NCBI GenBank assembly: GCA_020724025.1 | Contig: DYHU01000091.1 | Span: 1 to 9,282 of the forward strand | DNA length: 9,282 bases | Source: Syntrophorhabdus sp. | Lineage (GTDB): Bacteria > Desulfobacterota > BSN033 > UBA1163 | Direction: 5' to 3' | In this document: one piece after another, positions 1 to 5,625 of the stretch | Layout of the letters: the number at the start of each line of letters is the position of its first letter | How positions within the stretch are numbered: position 1 is the stretch's first letter | Notes under the pieces: generated by a model | Told to the model about the DNA's origin: nothing | What the model saw: the letters and a program-made list of their open reading frames with translations, nothing else | Database searches by the model: none | Position numbers and translations under genes: made by a program

Positions 1-392
1 AACATTATTTTTTATGCTGATTCTATGTTTTCTAAAAAATTAAGCCAATAAAGGTCCTTTTTTACCTCGTTAGAAATAATGTCCTGCTACTCTGCTGCGG
101 GGTTACCTTTTAGAAAAATTCCAGCGGGGTTCAATGCCCTGCTAGAGTTTCTAACGGGGTTTACTTTAAACCCATCGGATTGCGTCGCTTTTTTCCAGAA
201 AAGATCTTTTTAAACAATATTATATGGAATCGAGATAATTTAAGAATAAATTATTCGCTGAGGCTGAAACGTACCCAAATTCCTCCAGATGGTCTTCAAA
301 TTTGTAAAAACCGTTCTTGTTTTGGAAGAGAAACCTTTGTGGAACCATTAAAGAAAAGATGCCATAAAGAACCATCTTGTCAATAACAAAAA
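1..392. repeat. Direct repeat copy 1 (~290 bp unit, interrupted by a 95-bp insertion)
   Basis: This copy matches 3345-3636 in the same orientation from its first base to the shared end in CTTGTCAATAACAAAAA. About 16 substitutions are visible by eye over ~290 bp, so identity is roughly 94-95%. It starts at the window edge, so its true left boundary is unknown. It is interrupted at 65-159 by a small inverted-repeat element absent from the other copy. Short ORFs cross it on both strands, but the differences between copies are mostly amino-acid changing, so it is best read as a non-coding dispersed repeat. No transposase and no clear terminal inverted repeats for the whole unit are seen. Confidence 0.9.
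65..159. mobile_element. 95-bp MITE-like insertion with 12-bp terminal inverted repeats
   Basis: The left end is CCTCGTTAGAAA (65-76) and the right end is TTTCTAACGGGG (148-159). The reverse complement of the right end is CCCCGTTAGAAA, matching the left end at 11 of 12 bases. TTTA flanks the insert on both sides (61-64 and 160-163), consistent with a 4-bp target-site duplication. Removing the insert and one TTTA gives a sequence that aligns with the empty site in the second repeat copy near 3402-3415. The interior repeats GCGGGGTT at 97-104 and 124-131, plus ACGGGGTT at the right end. It has no coding capacity, so it would need a transposase supplied in trans. Confidence 0.75.
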
Positions 393-507
393 TGGAGAAC
401 TCTGAAAAAGGGGGGATTTTAAGTTAATTTCTTTCTCTTGAAAGGATGGAAGGTAAAATGGGATAATGGATTAAGTCACTTATTGCCTTGAGCATGGGGT
501 GACGATT

Positions 508-1755
508 TTACCTTCCACAACATTTCTTATACTTCTTTCCACTCCCGCAGGGGCAAGGATCATTTCTTCCAACTTTTTTCCCGTATTCCTTTTTCGGGTC
601 CGGTTCTGACCTCAGGGCTACTACAAACTTATGGGACATGGGCAGTATGTACGGGTATACCTTCTTATCTTTGAATGAGGGCTTAAACTCATTCATGAGA
701 GAATTAAAATCTCTTTCAAGATTAAATTCCGGCCTATTTAATATCTTACGGATTACAAACTCTGCATTTTGTGAAAACCTGAAAAAAAGGCTCTTAAGAA
801 CACTGGGGGATATCGTTTGGTCTTCCAGGTAAGTCAGGATATCCTCTTTATATCGTTGGATCTTTGTCTCATCAGGACTTTGGAAAACGCTCAGTATAAT
901 GCCGTAATTTATTAGATAGTGCTGGCCACTCAGTTCATTAAAAACGATTCCCACATCCTTACTCTTTAACAATCCTTTTGGGAAATTTATCTCTGGAGGC
1001 TTATACCCTTCGGGAAGAGGCTTTTCACTCTTGCTCAATCTATAATCCATAAACTCAGCGGCCAAGGCAGGCAGTTTTCCGCCTTCCGTGAGAACCTCAT
1101 CACTCCCAAAATATTCAATAAAGAGTTCTCTGTCCTTCTTCTGTAATTCAAAACCCTTCCTTATCCTTTCCTCATTATCCCTGAAGGCAAACTCCGGATG
1201 TTTCATTTGAAGGGACCCAACGACTTTCAATATCTCCTTCTCTGACATATCGAGGAATTCCTGAGCACCCGAGAAAATGTATTCCTGATCATTTACAGGA
1301 ATGATTTTGGCTCTGAAAAATGCCCCAGGTTTAGCGAGCCGTTCAAGCTGATGAGGTATGGTTGTGGGTTTAATCGTATAATCAACTTCATTGATCAAAT
1401 TCTCTGCAACAAAGCCATCAGGAAGTGTTGTTTTGACTTGAAATATTCCTGCTACGGGGTCTTTCCATCTTAAAACGATCGCCTTCTCCTTTTCACTGAG
1501 ATCCGAAATCTCATAAACAAACTTGTCAATGACTGACATGTTATTAGGGAATCTGTAAGAACAAACAAAATTATCAGTAAATTCGTGAAACTCCTCTTCC
1601 GATTTGATGACCAGCGGATCTCCATATTCCTCTTGTGCGGCCTTAAAGAAAGCCTCCTTCAGTGTGTTATCCTTTTTCAGAAGGACATATTGAAAGTAAT
1701 CCACAAACATCTTCCTGATGTCACCAAATCGGTCAATGTGCGGAGCAATCTTCAT
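508..1755 (-). CDS. SEC-C motif protein with large uncharacterised N-terminal region
   Basis: This 415-residue protein ends in a textbook SEC-C motif (residues 395-415, GRNDPCPCGSGKKYKKCCGR). Cys401, Cys403, Cys412 and Cys413 would bind zinc, as in the C-terminal tail of SecA. Such tails occur on many non-SecA proteins and are thought to mediate protein or ribosome contacts. The preceding ~390 residues show no ATPase, helicase or membrane signature; they look soluble, charged and mostly helical, and I do not recognise a named domain. The ATG at 1755 is supported by two adjacent Shine-Dalgarno-like GAGGT/GGAGGT motifs just upstream. It lies 104 bp downstream of the 297-residue hypothetical gene on the same strand, so co-transcription is possible. 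The SEC-C assignment is sure; the function is unknown. Confidence 0.9.
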   Translation of the reverse strand: MKIAPHIDRFGDIRKMFVDYFQYVLLKKDNTLKEAFFKAAQEEYGDPLVIKSEEEFHEFTDNFVCSYRFPNNMSVIDKFVYEISDLSEKEKAIVLRWKDPVAGIFQVKTTLPDGFVAENLINEVDYTIKPTTIPHQLERLAKPGAFFRAKIIPVNDQEYIFSGAQEFLDMSEKEILKVVGSLQMKHPEFAFRDNEERIRKGFELQKKDRELFIEYFGSDEVLTEGGKLPALAAEFMDYRLSKSEKPLPEGYKPPEINFPKGLLKSKDVGIVFNELSGQHYLINYGIILSVFQSPDETKIQRYKEDILTYLEDQTISPSVLKSLFFRFSQNAEFVIRKILNRPEFNLERDFNSLMNEFKPSFKDKKVYPYILPMSHKFVVALRSEPDPKKEYGKKVGRNDPCPCGSGKKYKKCCGR

Positions 1756-1859
1756 ACCTCCACCTCTACTACAAACCTTTTCTACACAATATCCCCAACA
1801 GCTACTTTGCCCATATGGATTGGATAAGCTTCCATCCCGGGAGATCAGTCCCAGCGCTT

Positions 1860-2753
1860 CTATGGTTTCCGAGGAGCATGAGGTCTGGTACTTGCCAGAT
1901 CCGGTATGCCCCGAAGAAAAATGGCTTCCAGTTGATAGCCAGCGTAAGCTTCAACAATAAACTCGTTCCAATAATTTGTTGATCGACCATGCTTTAAGAA
2001 AGATTGTAACTTGGTTTCCAGTTCGAAATCTTTCCGGTCAATGGCATTCCTCTCAAAAAAGCTTACCCATTCCTGCTTTGAATGCCCTATAAGAATGTAA
2101 GGAGTTATCATAACAACGGAGTAATTTACCAGATTAAATGGTGGAGGGTGAATTCTTACAAACCATATCTCGCCCTTCCGTCCAGGATAACCGGAAGGAC
2201 AAATACAAGAACAAGTCTTCTCTGTGAGCAATTCTTTCAACTTGATCAAACCATGATTACCTCCGATATATTCATATATGCCAATGCGTGATTTTTGAGC
2301 AAGGCCAATCAGGGAGAGGAATTGGGGATCAACACTTAAAAGCCCCCCTAAATCTATAAAACAAGTACCGATGGTTTCTTTATCCTTTCCAAAAGTGGCA
2401 TCAAAAAACGCCCAATGTGTAAAATAAGATCTCGTCAGTGGACTGATGGGCGGGCCATCCGGTATATAGACTCGTTCCGCTTTATCCATAATCCGATGGT
2501 ATTCTTTCATTTCTGGAAAGACGGATACCATCTCAGCAAACAAAGACACCATATTTTGAACTACAATATAGAGGGCATGGACGGGGTCATAGCCCTTGAG
2601 ATCCTGAGATGTTTTAATGGTCTTTTTAAGTGCAGAAACCAATTTTTTGGTCTGGACCAATTCAGAAAAAGGAATAACCTTCCGTTCTTTCTCAGCTAAA
2701 AATCGTTCACACAATCTGGCAGAAACCGAACCCATTGCCATGTTCCTTGACAT
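1860..2753 (-). CDS. Conserved hypothetical protein, 297 aa
   Basis: This reads as a soluble protein with no signal peptide or transmembrane segment. Memorable blocks are IPDGPPISPLTRSYFTHWAFFD, FGKDKETIGTCFIDLGGLL, GIYEYIGGNHG, CICPSGYPGRKGEIWFVRI and a C-terminal YWNEFIVEAY...AIFLRGIPDLASTRPHAP. From memory these resemble an unnamed family found in myxobacteria, planctomycetes and other metabolically complex bacteria; no function is known to me. The chosen start is ATG at 2753, preceded at short spacing by GAGGG. The frame stays open to a TTG at 2819, but that would add 22 residues of low plausibility. A TG-extended -10 box lies at 2838-2846. The next gene on the strand is the SEC-C protein; the toxin-antitoxin remnant lies upstream. 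Confidence 0.8.
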   Translation of the reverse strand: MSRNMAMGSVSARLCERFLAEKERKVIPFSELVQTKKLVSALKKTIKTSQDLKGYDPVHALYIVVQNMVSLFAEMVSVFPEMKEYHRIMDKAERVYIPDGPPISPLTRSYFTHWAFFDATFGKDKETIGTCFIDLGGLLSVDPQFLSLIGLAQKSRIGIYEYIGGNHGLIKLKELLTEKTCSCICPSGYPGRKGEIWFVRIHPPPFNLVNYSVVMITPYILIGHSKQEWVSFFERNAIDRKDFELETKLQSFLKHGRSTNYWNEFIVEAYAGYQLEAIFLRGIPDLASTRPHAPRKP

Positions 2754-2837
2754 TGATCCCTCAGATCGAAAAACAAACTCATTTGCATTAGAAAAGGCTT
2801 GCCCCGACAGACAACGCAATGAAATGCCAGATATGTT

Positions 2838-2846
2838 AGTATAGCA
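2838..2846 (-). promoter_or_regulatory. Candidate extended -10 promoter (TGCTATACT)
   Basis: The minus strand reads TGC-TATACT, five of six matches to TATAAT with the TGn extension that can replace a strong -35. No good -35 is seen at 16-17 bp. The transcript would start near 2831, about 78 nt ahead of the ATG at 2753. This is prediction by motif only. Confidence 0.35.
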
Positions 2847-2907
2847 CCTACAAATATTGAAGATTAGTCTAAATCAAGAATTGATCATTTCCGTTAGAAA
2901 GAGAGTA

Positions 2908-2961
2908 TAACGCTGCGGGTCGCTGGGAGCCGGATTTATCGGCGATCCAGTGAAGCCGTTA
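2908..2961. other. attC-like imperfect hairpin
   Basis: TAACG (2908-2912) pairs with CGTTA (2957-2961). Further in, TCGCTGG (2920-2926) pairs with CCAGTGA (2947-2953) with one G-T wobble. The two stems are separated by an asymmetric internal loop of 7 and 3 nt, with a ~20-nt terminal loop. Two stems split by an unpaired spacer, with the outer stem carrying AAC and GTT, recall integron attC recombination sites. The outer boxes (GTATAAC and GTTAGCA) each depart from the RYYYAAC and GTTRRRY consensus. No integrase is in the window. It sits just beyond the 3' end of a toxin-antitoxin locus, a common cassette cargo. Confidence 0.2.
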
Positions 2962-2967
2962 GCAAAT

Positions 2968-3079
2968 TCACATGATTCTATCTTTGTAATGTTCCGGATT
3001 TCTGTGAAGATGGGCCACCGCCGTGATTAGAATTTTCTCTTTTTCTTTGGGGGATATCAGCCGAACCTTCAACGTTCAT
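2968..3079 (-). pseudogene. RelE/ParE-family toxin, internal-deletion remnant
   Basis: Immediately after the antitoxin, the frame beginning at 3069 encodes a ~33-residue tail containing KILITAVAHLHRNPEHYKDR. This matches the conserved C-terminus of RelE/ParE toxins paired with addiction-module antitoxins (typically AV.H..R.P.YW.DR). Such toxins are usually ~90-100 residues with a catalytic or gyrase/ribosome-binding core; here about two thirds is missing. An ATG at 3079, overlapping the antitoxin stop by 11 nt, reads M-N-V-E and is a plausible original start. It is now out of frame with the tail, and the tail frame has a stop (TGA, 3076-3078) just upstream. The deletion junction would be near 3066. 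The product cannot be a working toxin. Confidence 0.75.
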
Positions 3080-3332
3080 ACCTTTTCTTGATTTCTTCCC
3101 AATCAGTTGTCTCAAGCTCGCCTCGTTTGTAGGCCTTATATCGGGCCTCCGATTCAGCTATCCAACTCTTTTCGATTTCCGGATCTGGCTTATCAAGGCT
3201 GTATAAAATGCCCTCAACTAACCGAATTCGTTCTGTTGGCCTAAGCCATATCGCTTTCTTTGCAAGTTGATCTACTGACTTCATATTTTCCCATTTTCTG
3301 GGATAGGTGATAATAATTTCTTCGTTTGTCAT
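3069..3332 (-). CDS. Addiction-module antitoxin (unstable antitoxin family), orphan
   Basis: This 87-residue protein has the pattern of the small addiction-module component family (TIGR02574/PF09720). It shows a hydrophobic helix and the block LRPTERIRLVEGILYSLDKP, then the acidic E.SWIAE.EARYKAYKRGELE.TDWEEI...Y segment, ending in a charged helix. Family members bind and neutralise a RelE/ParE toxin encoded just downstream. Here the downstream toxin is only a stump (2968-3079), so the antitoxin appears orphaned, yet its own frame is undamaged. The start could be ATG 3332 (GAGAAAG directly before it) or Met17 at 3284, which begins closer to the conserved core. The left end of the second ~290-bp repeat lies only 12 bp upstream of the 3332 start, so the original promoter was probably displaced. 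Confidence 0.85.
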   Translation of the reverse strand: MTNEEIIITYPRKWENMKSVDQLAKKAIWLRPTERIRLVEGILYSLDKPDPEIEKSWIAESEARYKAYKRGELETTDWEEIKKRYER

Positions 3333-3344
3333 CTTTCTCGCCGG

Positions 3345-3636
3345 AACATTATTTTTTATGCTGATTCTATGTTTTCTAAAAAATTAAGCCAATAAAGGTT
3401 CTTTTTACATTAAACCAATCGAATTGCGTCACTTTTTTCCAGAAAAGATCGTTTTAAACAATATTATATGGAATCGAGATAATTTAAGAATAAATTATTC
3501 GCTGAGACTGAAACGTACCCAAATTCCTCAAAATGGTCTTCAAATTTGTAAAAACCGCCCCTGTTTTGGAAGAGAAACCTTTGTGGGACCGTTGAAGAAA
3601 AGATACCATAAAGAACCATCTTGTCAATAACAAAAA
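3345..3636. repeat. Direct repeat copy 2 (~292 bp, uninterrupted)
   Basis: This is the same-orientation partner of 1-392 and lacks the 95-bp insertion, so it shows the intact unit. It begins AACATTATTTTTTATGCTGA and ends CTTGTCAATAACAAAAA, with unrelated sequence beyond (CGAGCTGG here, TGGAGAAC after copy 1). It is AT-rich and separates the orphan antitoxin from the four-gene cluster to its right. The two copies enclose 508-3332, so recombination between them could delete or amplify that block. Confidence 0.9.
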
Positions 3637-3855
3637 CGAGCTGGTGAAAATCATCTTTTCGAGGATTACCATTTAAAATCTTGCATAGGTGGGTGGATTA
3701 TCAGAATCACGATTTCAGGAAGAAGCTGACACAAGATTTGAAGGTTTTTATCAGATCAAACCTTTACAACTAATAAAGTGAGGAGGCAAACTTGAACAGA
3801 AGAACCGTATCTTAAAGGGTTTTCTGTTGGCGGTAATAAAAAGGACAACGCAAAT
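3637..3855. other. Intergenic region with an abandoned plus-strand translation start
   Basis: No intact gene is seen. On the plus strand a perfect AGGAGG (3781-3786) precedes a TTG codon (3792-3794) by 5 nt. The frame encodes MNRRTVS and stops at 3813-3815. Shifting frame after the stop gives LKGFLLAVI, which with the basic start resembles a signal-peptide or lipoprotein N-terminus. It may be the truncated head of a secreted-protein gene cut off by the neighbouring minus-strand cluster. A short leader peptide is the alternative. Both readings are speculative. Confidence 0.3.
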
Positions 3856-4266
3856 TCAGGGATGGAAGAGCCCACCCTCTCTGATCTCCGCTAAACATTG
3901 CTCAAGTGACAGGCCATGTCGAATCTCCCACCACCTTCCCGTATGGCGCATGTAGGATAAGTGGAACCTGCTCTGTCGACCTGCACCCCCAGTGTATTCC
4001 AGGCGAGCAAACCCTGTGTCAAAAAAAGGCGACAGTGCATTTGGACCCGGACAGGCGTACCTGGCACAGAAATAGAAGTAGTTACGATGCCATTTGGTGT
4101 AAAGATCAACAATATAGTTCCACTTCGCATTCTTTGGCGGGGGCTTAACGTGTTCCGGCTTCAGGATGTCGTTTACCAACGCCATTGCCTTTGCCTCCAA
4201 TTCCACCTTGACGGCATCAGGCACTTTTGGCTTTGGTGGGCTGTAAACCCACGTCTTTTGTCTCAT
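3856..4266 (-). CDS. Conserved hypothetical protein, 136 aa
   Basis: This small soluble protein is rich in aromatics. It opens with MRQKTWVYSPPKPKVPDAVK, continues with LKPEHVKPPPKNAKWNYIVDLYTKWHRNYFYFCARY, and ends with RHTGRWWEIRHGLSLEQCLAEIREGGLFHP. The tryptophan/tyrosine-rich middle and the F.LSYMRHTGRW block look like a compact beta-rich domain. I do not recognise a named Pfam family, but the sequence has the feel of a widely shared uncharacterised protein. A clear ribosome binding site (TGAGGAG, 4 nt before ATG) fixes the start. The upstream gene ends only 30 bp away, so the two are very likely co-translated; they are possibly part of the transcript starting at the DUF4258 gene. No signal peptide is seen. 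Confidence 0.8.
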   Translation of the reverse strand: MRQKTWVYSPPKPKVPDAVKVELEAKAMALVNDILKPEHVKPPPKNAKWNYIVDLYTKWHRNYFYFCARYACPGPNALSPFFDTGFARLEYTGGAGRQSRFHLSYMRHTGRWWEIRHGLSLEQCLAEIREGGLFHP

Positions 4267-4296
4267 CGAACTCCTCAGGTATAGCGACTTCGGCTG

Positions 4297-4701
4297 TCAC
4301 CCAACGTATTGGGCAACGAAGTTGAGGTAACTTTGCCTCCCGCCATCTTTGCTCCATCTCTTGACTGATTTAAGGACCCTCTTCAAGCACAAGACGATTT
4401 CGTCAATGGTTATAGGCTCAGGCGCCGTTTCCCTTGCTTTTTCTGGAGAGTCTGCCAGGGTACCGCGACCCAAACGCCATTCACACATTCTGCGAACATT
4501 TTCAAGGAGAGTCTGCTCAGCCTCGGACAATGAAAAGTGCCGCGGTGGCCGTCCGATCTTCTCCGCTGCGTATCTGTCGATGAGCGCTTCCAACATACGC
4601 ATCACATCGGAGTCCGACATTCCAGGATAGTTTTTGTAGGTTGTGACGATACCGAACTCGATATTCTGGAGTACATCGGTGTACTGATCTTCGACTCTCA
4701 T
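4297..4701 (-). CDS. Conserved hypothetical protein, 134 aa
   Basis: This predicted all-helical protein begins MRVEDQYTDVLQNIEFGIV. It has an acidic middle (YPGMSDSDVMRMLEALIDRYAAEK), a basic IGRPPRHF linker, a RRMCEWRLGRGTL block and a C-terminal IDEIVLCLKRVLKSVKRW...GGRQSYLNFVAQYVG. I know no named family. The frame is open to an ATG at 4722, but GGGAGAA lies 9 nt before the ATG at 4701, and the intervening seven codons contain this ribosome binding site. I therefore place the start at 4701. It is followed after 30 bp by the 136-residue gene, and the two probably work as a pair. Separation from the upstream 76-residue gene is 82 bp. The function is unknown. Confidence 0.8.
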   Translation of the reverse strand: MRVEDQYTDVLQNIEFGIVTTYKNYPGMSDSDVMRMLEALIDRYAAEKIGRPPRHFSLSEAEQTLLENVRRMCEWRLGRGTLADSPEKARETAPEPITIDEIVLCLKRVLKSVKRWSKDGGRQSYLNFVAQYVG

Positions 4702-4783
4702 TGTTTTTTCTTCTCCCAACATAACGACAGGATTAACCTGCCGAAATTGAGTAAAGAAATTCTAGTCGGCATCAGTCTCACAG

Positions 4784-5014
4784 TTATCTGGCAGAAGCCG
4801 TTGAATCAACTGGTTTGAGGGTATAGATCCGTGCAAGTCGACTGGCGGCCTTCAGGTCTCCTTTGCGCAATGCCGCTCGTACACCATCGAGTTTTTGAGC
4901 ATCTTCGAGAAGCAAGTAGGGAGACCACCCGCTGTCTGTATCGATTAATTCGACATCAACTTTGGCTACGTATTCACCCTCATGAATCAGTTTTGTGTGC
5001 TTTCTCTTCTTCAT
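4784..5014 (-). CDS. Putative antitoxin partner of DUF4258 protein, 76 aa
   Basis: This short charged protein opens [19 protein letters not shown] and continues with [20 protein letters not shown] and [23 protein letters not shown]. The first half looks like a small beta-sheet; the second half is helical. It overlaps the end of the DUF4258 gene by 4 nt (ATGA), the usual sign of translational coupling. It has a strong ribosome binding site (AGGAGG, 5 nt before ATG) inside that gene's end. Size, overlap and pairing with a DUF4258 protein point to a toxin-antitoxin-like module with this as the neutralising partner. That role is inferred from context; no DNA-binding motif is evident. Confidence 0.75.
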   Translation of the reverse strand: MKKRKHTKLIHEGEYVAKVDVELIDTDSGWSPYLLLEDAQKLDGVRAALRKGDLKAASRLARIYTLKPVDSTASAR

Positions 5015-5334
5015 GCTTTCCTCCTGATAAAATCATCTGACCACCTCTCTGGATTTGGCCTATATGCTGTGACGAGAATAGCGGGTGATACTTCTCCTTT
5101 GGGATTTCCCCAAACGACGTGAATTGGTCTACCCTGAGAATCCTTCTGCAGCACGAGAACACACGGTCCCTTAACGTAGTCAGGATAGTCCTCGATCATT
5201 ATGGCCTCAAAGGCACTGTCCAATACCTCCCATACGAAGATATCATCCTCTGCCAATTCATCATAGCCGTGGTCCGATACCAACACCTCTTTTCGATGAA
5301 TCAGATCAAGTATGAGTTCGAAGGTACTACTCAT
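5011..5334 (-). CDS. DUF4258 domain protein, probable toxin of a type II-like pair
   Basis: This 107-residue protein shows the DUF4258 pattern. It has an early histidine in the helical segment [13 protein letters not shown] (His22), a beta-hairpin around [21 protein letters not shown], and the signature [13 protein letters not shown] near the C-terminus (residues 86-98). DUF4258 proteins have a small RelE/BrnT-like architecture and usually sit beside small antitoxins. RNase-like toxicity is the expected role but is not shown here. The overlapping downstream gene is its likely antitoxin, so the toxin-first order matches that of several RelE-like systems. No strong ribosome binding site precedes the ATG, which could keep its level low relative to the partner. 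All key motifs appear intact, unlike the other two toxins in the window. Confidence 0.85.
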   Translation of the reverse strand: MSSTFELILDLIHRKEVLVSDHGYDELAEDDIFVWEVLDSAFEAIMIEDYPDYVKGPCVLVLQKDSQGRPIHVVWGNPKGEVSPAILVTAYRPNPERWSDDFIRRKA

Positions 5335-5388
5335 ATCTGTCGAGCATTAGTGCCTGTTCGGACTTCAAATCCTATGTGGCTTGTCTAT

Positions 5389-5394
5389 ATTATA
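5389..5394 (-). promoter_or_regulatory. Candidate -10 box for the DUF4258 cluster (TATAAT)
   Basis: A perfect TATAAT reads on the minus strand 55 nt before the DUF4258 ATG, within an AT-rich patch. The hexamer 17 bp upstream is a poor -35 (GATAAA), and TTGTTA is too close (11 bp). A start near 5382 would give a ~48-nt leader. The rest of 5335-5625 holds no gene, and I see no strong terminator hairpin downstream of the helicase there. Confidence 0.3.
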
Positions 5395-5625
5395 ATCGGC
5401 CCACTTAACAATTTATCTGAAAGCTTTATGTGCTTATGAGTCCCATTATTCAACGGAGGCAGAAAATATCTCCTTTCATCTTTATTCGTCGCTCCCTCTT
5501 CTTGCTCCTTTTATACTTTGTGTCAGTTTACATTTTCAATTAAAATCTACATCTTTTAGTAAAGCCTGTCAATTATTGGATACAGGGGATAATATAGAAG
5601 CAAATCGGAGCTAAAGGGTCACAGC

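Noticed and set aside
180..386. 68-codon plus-strand ORF in repeat copy 1, also present at 3424-3630 in copy 2
   Set aside because: It starts at TTG without a ribosome binding site, and most differences between the two copies change the amino acid, so there is no sign of coding selection.
448..516. 12-bp perfect inverted repeat GGAAGGTAAAAT / ATTTTACCTTCC at the end of the SEC-C gene, considered as a terminator
   Set aside because: The arms are about 45 nt apart, one overlaps the stop codon, and no U-run follows.
1802..1990. 62-codon minus-strand ORF overlapping the end of the 297-aa gene
   Set aside because: It is a shadow frame of the longer, better patterned gene and has no recognisable features.
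2619..2819. TTG start at 2819 for the 297-aa gene
   Set aside because: ATG 2753 has a nearby GAGGG, and the extra 22 residues look unconserved. The TTG would lie only about 12 nt from the predicted transcript start.
3464..3619. 51-codon minus-strand ATG ORF in repeat copy 2 (counterpart 220-375 in copy 1), ending NNLFLNYLDSI
   Set aside because: It is kept open in both copies and looks protein-like, but about two thirds of the differing codons are non-synonymous and there is no ribosome binding site. It could be an old coding fragment within the repeat.
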